DNA of 12,766 bases from Granulosicoccaceae bacterium (GTDB lineage Bacteria > Pseudomonadota > Gammaproteobacteria > DAOVJZ01), in NCBI GenBank assembly GCA_030632035.1, contig DAOVJZ010000019.1:1-12766 (forward strand), written 5' to 3'. A program made the position numbers and the translations under genes. Positions 6,809-12,766 of the stretch are shown one piece after another (positions within the stretch are counted from its first letter, which is position 1; every line of letters begins with the position of its first letter). The notes under the pieces were generated by a model that saw only the letters and a list, made by a program, of their open reading frames with translations, was not told the DNA's origin and ran no database searches.

Positions 6809-7456
6809 TTATTTAGCGACAGAAAGTCCAAGATTAGACCAGTTTTGCATACCACCACGATACCATTTGATCTTGTGTGCTGGATAACCAAACTTCAACA
6901 GGTTCTTAATATTGTTTGGTGATTGTCCACACCACATACCATTACAAAACATAACCAGTGTTTTCGCCTTTGAGTAATCCCAGATATCTTCAAAGCGTTT
7001 AGCATTGAACCTGTTTTCCAGAATATCACCAATCTGTATTGGACTCGCCCCCTTATCAGGATTCAATTGTGTCCATGGAATATTGACAGCTCCAGGAATT
7101 GTACCCTTCGCGACCCAATTTGGTGTGCGTGAATCAACTACCAGAATACTCTTGTCACCTTTTGACATCTTTTTAAGATATCCCAGCACTTCAACTTCAC
7201 CAATGGTCTCAACACCAGGAGCCAGTTTAATTGGTTGAATACAGAAAGGGGGGCATTTACGTGATGTCTTGGCGAAATCAGCAATAACCGTCGCCTTCTG
7301 GTTTTGATCGCGCATGATGGTGACATGCTTACCATTATGCATCACCTTGACTGAACCCATCTTTGGCGTAATCTTGACAGCCATATTTGCAGCCATTACA
7401 ACATTGGTACTTAAAAATAATGCACTAAACAACATAATACCTTTTACTGATTTCAT
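6809..7456 (-). CDS. Exported rhodanese-domain protein (putative sulfurtransferase)
   Basis: A 215-residue protein with a signal peptide (residues 1 to about 23: MKSVKG, hydrophobic core, VVMAA) and a C-terminal rhodanese domain (about 88-215), so it probably acts in the periplasm. The domain has VVDSRTPNWVAKGTIPGAVNIPW (106-128) and the active-site loop CNGMWCGQS (171-179), whose first Cys is the expected sulfur carrier. It ends with KIKWYRGGMQNWSNLG, normal for the fold. The preceding segment contains CPPFC (68-72), a second Cys pair outside the catalytic domain. Family knowledge: rhodaneses move sulfane sulfur or bind thiol substrates; the actual substrate is unknown. A GGAG ribosome site lies seven bases before the ATG. 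It follows the small acidic protein by 26 bases and shares its Fnr-type promoter. Confidence 0.88.
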   Translation of the reverse strand: MKSVKGIMLFSALFLSTNVVMAANMAVKITPKMGSVKVMHNGKHVTIMRDQNQKATVIADFAKTSRKCPPFCIQPIKLAPGVETIGEVEVLGYLKKMSKGDKSILVVDSRTPNWVAKGTIPGAVNIPWTQLNPDKGASPIQIGDILENRFNAKRFEDIWDYSKAKTLVMFCNGMWCGQSPNNIKNLLKFGYPAHKIKWYRGGMQNWSNLGLSVAK

Positions 7457-7482
7457 ATAGACTCTCCTTTTGTTTTTATTAC

Positions 7483-7710
7483 CTAATCACAATCATCTTC
7501 AGGGCTTTCTTCTTCTGGTGTTTCTTCTGGTGTTTCTTTTGGTTTCTCCGTTGATTCACCGGTTGATTCTTCTGTTGGTGTTTCCGATTCAGACTGACAA
7601 ATAATATTTCTTTTTTCGATATTAAAAGCATATGTTGCCAATGGTAACAATGCCCCGCCAGCAAGAACTAGTCCTATAATAAAAGTCTTTAAACCAACCA
7701 TTTTGTTCAT
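7483..7710 (-). CDS. Small exported acidic Pro/Glu/Thr/Ser-rich protein, function unknown
   Basis: A 75-residue protein not recognised as a named family. Residues 1-28 are a signal peptide or membrane anchor (MNKMVGLKTF, then IIGLVLAGGALLPLATYA, possible cleavage before FNIEK). The remainder is short and strongly acidic: after RNIICQ (Cys38) comes a low-complexity run of Glu, Thr, Pro and Ser with repeated TPEE units, ending PEDDCD (Cys74). The start at 7710 is chosen over an in-frame ATG at 7734 because GAGG lies six bases upstream and a signal peptide then begins directly. It is the first gene of a two-gene unit with the rhodanese, 26 bases apart, downstream of an Fnr-like box. A periplasmic partner of the rhodanese is possible but only inferred. 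Confidence 0.7.
   Translation of the reverse strand: MNKMVGLKTFIIGLVLAGGALLPLATYAFNIEKRNIICQSESETPTEESTGESTEKPKETPEETPEEESPEDDCD
7511..7546. repeat. 12-base tandem repeat inside the acidic protein gene
   Basis: TCTTCTGGTGTT occurs twice in succession (7511-7522, 7523-7534) followed by a degenerate third copy. It encodes a repeating four-residue acidic/Thr/Pro unit on the minus strand, so length changes by slippage would keep the frame. Confidence 0.75.
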
Positions 7711-7797
7711 GTGTTTCCTCGTATATTCCAACACTCTGTTTACTTAAGCTATATTATCAAAATCTGCTTGAATATTAATTGTAGACCTATTTTATGT

Positions 7798-7840
7798 ATC
7801 ATAACAGTCAGGATCAGGTTTATAATTTGATATAAATCAT
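7798..7840 (-). promoter_or_regulatory. Fnr/Anr-type promoter of the acidic protein/rhodanese operon
   Basis: The minus strand reads ATGATTTATATCAA (7840-7827), 9 of 10 defined positions of the Fnr consensus. It is followed after 23 bases by TATGAT (7803-7798), a strong -10. This is within one base of class II Fnr spacing and predicts transcription start near 7792, leaving an untranslated leader of about 80 bases. The box also abuts the rightward invertase ATG at 7841, so binding could repress that gene. Confidence 0.55.
7821..7826 (+). promoter_or_regulatory. Possible -10 element for the GH100-like invertase operon
   Basis: A perfect TATAAT lies 14 bases before the ATG at 7841, but the matching -35 (around 7798-7803) is poor. 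Transcription starting near 7833 would give an almost leaderless message for that ATG or a 35-base leader for the ATG at 7868. It overlaps the edge of the Fnr-like box. Confidence 0.3.
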
Positions 7841-9106
7841 ATGATTACAAAGGTGTTCCCATCCACTATGGAAAATGAAGCATATAACAAGGCGCTTGAA
7901 CTGCTTCATCTATGCAGTTCACCTGATGGTTTTCTTGCGTCACCCACTGAGCAAGCCAACTACCGCCGTATCTGGGCTCGTGACGGAGTCATTATTGGTC
8001 TTGCCGCATTGTTATCTGACGATATTGAACTCATAAAGACATTTAAGCAAACTCTGGAAACGCTCGCCCATCATCAAGGACCACATGGCGAAATCCCTAG
8101 TAATGTCGATACCCTGACCCAGCGCATTAGCTATGGAGGAACAACCGGCCGTGTTGATTCGGATCTCTGGTTCATTATCGGGTGTGGTGAATACTGGCGG
8201 GCAACCGGAGATGATGAGTTTATTGAACGTATGATGCCGGTTATTGAAAAGGTACGTTTTCTGCTTGGCGCATGGGAATACAACAATCGTGGATTAATAT
8301 ATGTTCCCCAGGCCGGTGACTGGGCCGATGAGTTCCTGCATGTAGGTTACGTGCTTTATGATCAGGTTTTATATCTACAGACACAACGTACTCTGTGTGC
8401 TATCCACTCGCATATTCATGGCACAACTGATCATGCACTTGTTGAACGTAGTAGCCGGTTAAAACATTTAATACGTACCAATTACTGGTTTGATCACAAA
8501 GATGAAGAATCAGGAGATATTTACCACAAGATACTTTATGAAAAAGGGCGCAAGGCGGCTCCTCATAGAACAGGGCAACATTGCTTCTGGATGCCCTCTT
8601 TTTCCCCTATCGGATATGGCTACCGTTTTGATGCCTTTGCCAATGTGCTTGTTTCATTATTTGATATTGCTGATGATGATCAGCGTAAATGTGTTAATCA
8701 ATTCATAACTGAAACTGTAAAAAATGAAATGCCACTTCTTCCTGCATTTCTACCTGTGATACAACCCATGGATCGTGATTGGGAAGAACTGCAAATGATT
8801 TTCTCTTATACTTTTAAGAACAAACCTTTTGAATATCACAATGGTGGTTTATGGCCCATGTTGACTGGCTTTTATGTGGCTGATCTGGTTAAACAAGGCG
8901 AAAAACAACTTGCTGGAAAATACTTGTCTGCAATTCATCGCGCTAATGCATTAAAAATAGATAACAACGAATGGAGCTTCCCTGAATTTGTGCATGGACA
9001 ACTCTTCACAGCTGGTGGTACATTCCATCAAGGCTGGAGTGCCGCTGCATCTATTATTGGCGAACAAACAATAAAAGAAAAAACATTATTTCGCATACAT
9101 GAATAA
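7841..9106 (+). CDS. GH100-like glycoside hydrolase, putative alkaline/neutral invertase
   Basis: A 421-residue cytosolic alpha-toroid hydrolase. Visible motifs are RIWARDG (43-49), GRVDSDLW (103-110), AGDWADE (158-164), YHNGGLWP (332-339) and FPEF...GGTFHQGWS (380-400). These line up with the plant/cyanobacterial alkaline/neutral invertase pattern: DSGLWW with the catalytic Asp (here D106), YHNGGSWP, and PEYYD with the catalytic Glu (here E382). That family splits sucrose into glucose and fructose. Such bacterial proteins are often labelled glycogen-debranching or amylo-1,6-glucosidase-like, which is the main alternative. The stop overlaps the phosphatase start by eight bases (ATGAATAA), so the two are co-translated. 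The start is uncertain: neither the ATG at 7841 nor that at 7868 has a good ribosome site, though AAAGG lies 14 bases before 7868. The sucrose-gene context supports invertase activity. Confidence 0.82.
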   Translation: MITKVFPSTMENEAYNKALELLHLCSSPDGFLASPTEQANYRRIWARDGVIIGLAALLSDDIELIKTFKQTLETLAHHQGPHGEIPSNVDTLTQRISYGGTTGRVDSDLWFIIGCGEYWRATGDDEFIERMMPVIEKVRFLLGAWEYNNRGLIYVPQAGDWADEFLHVGYVLYDQVLYLQTQRTLCAIHSHIHGTTDHALVERSSRLKHLIRTNYWFDHKDEESGDIYHKILYEKGRKAAPHRTGQHCFWMPSFSPIGYGYRFDAFANVLVSLFDIADDDQRKCVNQFITETVKNEMPLLPAFLPVIQPMDRDWEELQMIFSYTFKNKPFEYHNGGLWPMLTGFYVADLVKQGEKQLAGKYLSAIHRANALKIDNNEWSFPEFVHGQLFTAGGTFHQGWSAAASIIGEQTIKEKTLFRIHE

Positions 9107-9899
9107 AATATTACTTTGCTGTGATATGGATCGCACCGTGATTCCTAATGGTCATGATAAGGAATCTCATCAAGCACGTCCTCTGTTTCGTAAATTAACC
9201 AATCAACCTGAAATCACGCTGGTCTATGTCACTGGCCGACATAAAGAACTCATTGAACAAGCTATACAAGAATACGATCTTCCTGTTCCTGATTATGCTC
9301 TGGCTGATGTGGGCACCACTATATACAATATAAAAAATGATCACTGGGAAATCAGTACCTCCTGGCATGAGGCAATTGCTCCTGATTGGCAAGGGAAACA
9401 ACGCGCTGATTTAATGACATTACTAAAAGATCATCCTGAACTGGAATTACAGGAAAAAGAAAAACAAAATCATTATAAACTCAGTTATTACACTCCTGAA
9501 AATATAAAACTCGATGTATTACTGTATGAAATACGTGAACGCTTCAAGACAAAAAGTATACTGGCCAGTTTTATATGGAGTATTGATGACCTGACTCATC
9601 AGGGCTTGCTTGATATCCTTCCTCATAGCGCCAATAAACTTCATGCCATACGTTTTTTAATGGAACAACTTGGCTTTGATGAATCCAATACTGTCTTTGC
9701 TGGTGACAGCGGTAATGATATGGAAGTATTTGCAAGTTCGATAAAATCTATTATCGTCGGAAATGCTACAGAAAACGTTAAGCAAGAAGCACTAAAAAAG
9801 GCTGGAATACCGGAAAATGAACAGCAACTTTATATTGCTAAAGAAAATTATTCTGCAGGAGTGATTGAAGGTTTAAAATATTATTTTCCTGAGATTTGA
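9099..9899 (+). CDS. spp: Sucrose-phosphate phosphatase (HAD superfamily)
   Basis: A 266-residue soluble HAD phosphatase of the sucrose-6-phosphate phosphatase type, which removes phosphate from sucrose-6-phosphate to release sucrose. All HAD motifs are intact: DMDRT with nucleophile D9 and acid/base D11, YVTGR (T45), K180 in SANKLHAIRFL, and GDSGND (202-207). The cap region contains KLSYY (127-131), typical of the family. No ribosome site is evident, and translation is probably coupled to the overlapping invertase gene. It faces the sucrose-phosphate synthase gene across 26 bases. Alternatives within the same fold are mannosylfructose-phosphate or glucosylglycerol-phosphate phosphatases, but the adjacent synthase and fructokinase favour sucrose. 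Confidence 0.88.
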   Translation: MNKILLCCDMDRTVIPNGHDKESHQARPLFRKLTNQPEITLVYVTGRHKELIEQAIQEYDLPVPDYALADVGTTIYNIKNDHWEISTSWHEAIAPDWQGKQRADLMTLLKDHPELELQEKEKQNHYKLSYYTPENIKLDVLLYEIRERFKTKSILASFIWSIDDLTHQGLLDILPHSANKLHAIRFLMEQLGFDESNTVFAGDSGNDMEVFASSIKSIIVGNATENVKQEALKKAGIPENEQQLYIAKENYSAGVIEGLKYYFPEI

Positions 9900-9925
9900 T
9901 AACATGTGAATTTAAAAGATAGTCG

Positions 9926-12106
9926 CTACGCAATTTTCCTGTCTTCTTTTGTCTCTTCTCCCGGGATACGAATATCCCCCAGAAAATCGTAATGTTCCAG
10001 TCCTTCAAGTACTCCCCATGCATGATGGCTATTGGCAAAATAGATTCTGTTTTTCCCTTTGAATTTTTCGAGTTCCTGACTGTAATTGGCAACAACAACT
10101 CCCAATGTTTCCCCTGTTAACATATCTTCATCGTTTCCTGAATCACCAACAACCATAAATCTATCTAGAGGAAGTCCCCACTTCAATGCAAGATAACGAA
10201 CAGCTTGTCCTTTTGAAACACGCATGGGTAATAAGTCCAGATAATGTTCATGTGAGTAGATAATATTGGCATGTAGATCCAGCTTGCGCAGGTGTTGCTT
10301 TATTTCTCTTATTGGGGGTAATTTATCCGGATTGACAGTGTAACTAAGTTTAAAGTCAGACTGTTTGTGTTTAGGTTGTAATTTAATGCCAGGAATTTCC
10401 TTCATGGCATTACTTAATGCCTTGCGATCCCAGCGATAATCCACATGACGATGCCAACCATGATCAGGCACCAGCCGTTTACCTTGATGCCCATAATGAA
10501 TTTCACTACCCATCGCGCTGATAAGAATATCCGGTACCGGCAAATTCCACTGGCGTAATGTTTTTAGTGCATTATCCAATGGACGTGCCGTGGCAATACC
10601 AAAACCACAATGTTCTGCATCGTAACGAATACGATCCATCAGTGCACGTAATCCCGGTTCATCACCCACCAGTGTGCTATCGATAGAAGCAATAGCAATA
10701 CGATCCACTGTTGGAAGGCGGCTGATTCCTTCAGGTGCAACATGAGTCTGTGTTTTCTTGTTGATAATTTTTTTGATGGCACTGATGTATTTTTGTGTAT
10801 GTCCAGGCCATGAATAATGTTCATGTGCTCCCTTGATGCCATTTTTAGAACAGCTTTGCCATTTCCTGTTGTTGGTTACCGCCTCATACAAAAGTTTCCC
10901 CATCTTTTCTATGTCCATAGGGTCTATGAGTTTTCCATTTTTACAATGTTTAATAATATCTCTGGGGCCACCATCATGTGTGGCCAGAATCGGCAAACCA
11001 CTGGCTGCCGCTTCTATCAATGTTAAACCAAAGGGTTCTGTTAACGCGGGGTTAATAAAAATTCCGCGTGACTTTGCAGCCAACCTATAAAAATCAGGTA
11101 CATCACTACTTCGATGATATTTAGGGTAAGCCACTTTGCCATAAAGGTCATAACGATCGATCAGCATCAGCATTTCTGTTAATACTTCACGCGACCCTTT
11201 ATCCATATTACTAATTTCATCACGATTACCTGCCACCACGACTAGATTAGCCTTCTCTTGTAATTCAGGCATATCGCCATAGGCATGGATCAAACTTGCA
11301 ATATTCTTTCTCTCATCCGCACGTGATAAAGCCAGAATCATTGGCTTTTTGGGGTTTTCGAGAAAGTGATTTAGGGTACTTTGAATATGTGGTTCGGGAT
11401 CATTGCGGCGGGGAGGGGAAAAACGAATTAAATCCACGCCCGGTGCGATCACTTCCATACGCTTGGGTTGGTAATTATCGTAAACTTCGTATTGTTCTTC
11501 CACTTCCTGTTGTGTACTGGCAATAACCAAGGCGGCATTATCAAGTGCGCTTTCCTCAGCTTCAATACGCTGGCTCATATTGTATTGTGACTCAATATTT
11601 TCCGGCTTTACACCTCTTTCAAGTAAACGCTCACGCTTGACTCTACCCAGAGAATGTCCGGTAAACACAAATGGTGTGCCTAATAATCCTGCTAGACGGG
11701 AACCAATATAACCGGCATCGGCATAGTGACCATGAATAATATCCGGGATACGACCTACGCTTCTTACGTGTTGCAATGCCTTATCTATAAAACATTCCAT
11801 GTGCGGCCATAACACTTCCTTACGCAAATAACGCTTGGGACCACATTCCAGGCGCACAATATGCGCACCCGGCCCCAATTCTTCCAGTGGGTTGGCGTAA
11901 TCAGAACTAACTTTTGGATCAATAATACGACGAGTAAGCAAATCAACCCGCCCAACATCTGGATGGGCCGCTAGAGCACGGGCGAGTTCAACTACATACA
12001 GGGTTTGTCCCCCTGTATCGGCATCCCTTCCCAGTTCCAGATCATGGCCACGAACCAATCCATGCACGCTGATCAGGACAATATAATGTTTTGACTTTAC
12101 AGTCAT
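9926..12106 (-). CDS. sps: Sucrose-phosphate synthase with C-terminal phosphatase-like domain
   Basis: A 726-residue two-domain enzyme that joins a nucleotide-activated glucose to fructose-6-phosphate. Residues 7-450 are a GT4-type glycosyltransferase: SVHGLVRGHDLELGRDADTG (13-32), IHGHYADAG (124-132), FTGHSLGR (148-155), SRADERKN (261-268) and the E-x7-E motif (E357, E365 in TEPFGLTLIEAA). Residues 465-710 are a sucrose-phosphatase-like HAD domain. Its motif I reads SIDST (474-478), so the nucleophilic Asp is Ser474, although K632 and GDSGND (654-659) remain. The domain is therefore probably not catalytic, as reported for some other bacterial and plant synthases, and the separate phosphatase supplies the activity. 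The ATG overlaps the fructokinase stop by four bases (ATGA), indicating one operon with translational coupling. No terminator is visible after the stop. Confidence 0.9.
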   Translation of the reverse strand: MTVKSKHYIVLISVHGLVRGHDLELGRDADTGGQTLYVVELARALAAHPDVGRVDLLTRRIIDPKVSSDYANPLEELGPGAHIVRLECGPKRYLRKEVLWPHMECFIDKALQHVRSVGRIPDIIHGHYADAGYIGSRLAGLLGTPFVFTGHSLGRVKRERLLERGVKPENIESQYNMSQRIEAEESALDNAALVIASTQQEVEEQYEVYDNYQPKRMEVIAPGVDLIRFSPPRRNDPEPHIQSTLNHFLENPKKPMILALSRADERKNIASLIHAYGDMPELQEKANLVVVAGNRDEISNMDKGSREVLTEMLMLIDRYDLYGKVAYPKYHRSSDVPDFYRLAAKSRGIFINPALTEPFGLTLIEAAASGLPILATHDGGPRDIIKHCKNGKLIDPMDIEKMGKLLYEAVTNNRKWQSCSKNGIKGAHEHYSWPGHTQKYISAIKKIINKKTQTHVAPEGISRLPTVDRIAIASIDSTLVGDEPGLRALMDRIRYDAEHCGFGIATARPLDNALKTLRQWNLPVPDILISAMGSEIHYGHQGKRLVPDHGWHRHVDYRWDRKALSNAMKEIPGIKLQPKHKQSDFKLSYTVNPDKLPPIREIKQHLRKLDLHANIIYSHEHYLDLLPMRVSKGQAVRYLALKWGLPLDRFMVVGDSGNDEDMLTGETLGVVVANYSQELEKFKGKNRIYFANSHHAWGVLEGLEHYDFLGDIRIPGEETKEDRKIA

Positions 12107-12766
12107 AAGCCCATGTTATGCTTATATTTTGTGTAGAATTCAGGGTTCTGTATAATCGCCCCGCGCTGTTCACATACTGCTGCTGCAAATATAACGGCAC
12201 GTTCAAGGATTTTCTTGAAATCCCATCCTCGTAATAATCCAAGAATGATCACTGCACTGAAGGCATCGCCTGCCCCCACTGTGTCGATCATATTTTTAAC
12301 CGGGGCTGGATCAACTTTGATCACACCCTGTTCTTTCGAAGTAATAAATGCACCCTTTTCGCCCAAAGTAACGATGATTGCCTCGATTCCATAATGGTCT
12401 TGCAGGTTCTGTGCCATGTCTTCCGGTGACTGTTTTGAAAAGTTAAGGCCCTTAGCAATAACACCAAGTTCCTGATCGTTGATCTTTAACCAGCGCGTGC
12501 CTTGCAATAATTTATCCACGTGATCCAGTGTCCAGCATTCAGGACGCAAGTTTATATCCATAAAAACAGGCAAGTTCAGATTTTGTCGTAATACCTTGAG
12601 TGTACTGCGTGACATCTCATCACGTGCAATCAATGAGCCATGATAGAAAATTCCTGTGGGATTTTTCCCAATTGTTTTTTCAGCTTCACCAAGATTAATA
12701 TAGTCATAGGCAACATTGGGTAAAATAGTAAAAGCAGGTTGCCCATTGGATAATTGAACGTTGACT
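12103..12766 (-). CDS. PfkB-family carbohydrate kinase, probable fructokinase (5' part cut by window edge)
   Basis: The frame is open to the right edge, so 220 C-terminal residues of a kinase normally a little over 300 long are visible. It contains FTILPNVAYDYI near the visible N-terminus, FMDINLRPECW (typical of bacterial fructokinases), TLGEKGAFI, and the PfkB signature DTVGAGDAFSAVIILGLL with the catalytic Asp codon at 12265-12267. Fructokinase phosphorylates fructose, returning the fructose freed from sucrose to hexose phosphate. It overlaps the sucrose-phosphate synthase start by four bases, an arrangement known from sucrose clusters of methanotrophs. A TTG at 12633 could be read as a start but is internal to the domain. 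Ribokinase-like specificity for another sugar cannot be excluded. Confidence 0.87.
   Translation of the reverse strand, partial: VNVQLSNGQPAFTILPNVAYDYINLGEAEKTIGKNPTGIFYHGSLIARDEMSRSTLKVLRQNLNLPVFMDINLRPECWTLDHVDKLLQGTRWLKINDQELGVIAKGLNFSKQSPEDMAQNLQDHYGIEAIIVTLGEKGAFITSKEQGVIKVDPAPVKNMIDTVGAGDAFSAVIILGLLRGWDFKKILERAVIFAAAVCEQRGAIIQNPEFYTKYKHNMGL

Noticed and set aside
7511..7546. CRISPR-like or satellite array
   Set aside because: The repeat is short, direct, lacks spacers and is explained by a low-complexity protein tail.
9838..10098. Minus-strand ORF of 86 codons across the convergent gene ends
   Set aside because: It is out of frame with the well-supported synthase and antisense to the phosphatase C-terminus.
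12103..12633. Kinase starting at TTG 12633
   Set aside because: The frame continues open to the window edge with fructokinase-like sequence, so the gene is simply truncated by the window.
1..12766. Defence island, prophage or insertion sequence
   Set aside because: No transposase, integrase, nuclease, toxin-antitoxin or terminal repeat was recognised; all larger genes have housekeeping, signalling or metabolic assignments.

Overview
The window looks like chromosomal DNA of a free-living, moderately AT-rich gammaproteobacterium. The evidence is typical proteobacterial chemotaxis and HD-GYP signalling parts, an outer-membrane porin ending in Phe, and an Fnr-like regulatory pattern. A bacterial sucrose synthesis set of the kind known from methanotrophs, ammonia oxidisers and related chemolithotrophs is also present. 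The exact taxon cannot be read from the sequence. No mobile element, tRNA, rRNA or CRISPR array was seen.

Layout. (1) Positions 1-4231, all on the minus strand, form one signalling operon read right to left: an excisionase-type HTH fused to a receiver domain, then cheW, then a methyl-accepting chemotaxis protein with a nitrate/nitrite-sensing (NIT) domain, then a receiver/HD-GYP cyclic-di-GMP phosphodiesterase cut by the left edge. (2) 4232-4757 is a gene-free divergent regulatory region with unusual nested inverted repeats. (3) 4758-5921 (+) is an OprB-like porin with a strong terminator. (4) 5976-6554 (-) holds a host-attachment (baeRF12-like) protein and a doubtful small downstream ORF. 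(5) 6762-7710 (-) holds a small secreted acidic protein and a periplasmic rhodanese, ended by a terminator. (6) 7841-9899 (+) holds a GH100-like invertase overlapping a sucrose-phosphate phosphatase. (7) 9926-12766 (-) holds sucrose-phosphate synthase and, upstream and overlapping, a PfkB-type fructokinase cut by the right edge.

How it fits together. Sucrose-phosphate synthase and the phosphatase would make sucrose, the GH100-like enzyme would split it, and the fructokinase would return fructose to hexose phosphate. The two halves are convergent operons with only 26 bases between their stops. Separately, two Fnr/Anr-type boxes sit 22 and 23 bases upstream of good -10 elements, one before the host-attachment gene and one before the small acidic protein/rhodanese pair. 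The second box also overlaps the putative start region of the invertase gene. With the NIT chemoreceptor this suggests a bacterium that responds to low oxygen and nitrogen oxides. The most original points are the two-promoter Fnr pattern, the HTH-receiver/CheW/NIT-receptor/HD-GYP operon lacking cheA and cheY, the loss of the catalytic Asp in the phosphatase-like domain of the synthase, and the concentric inverted repeats near 4443.
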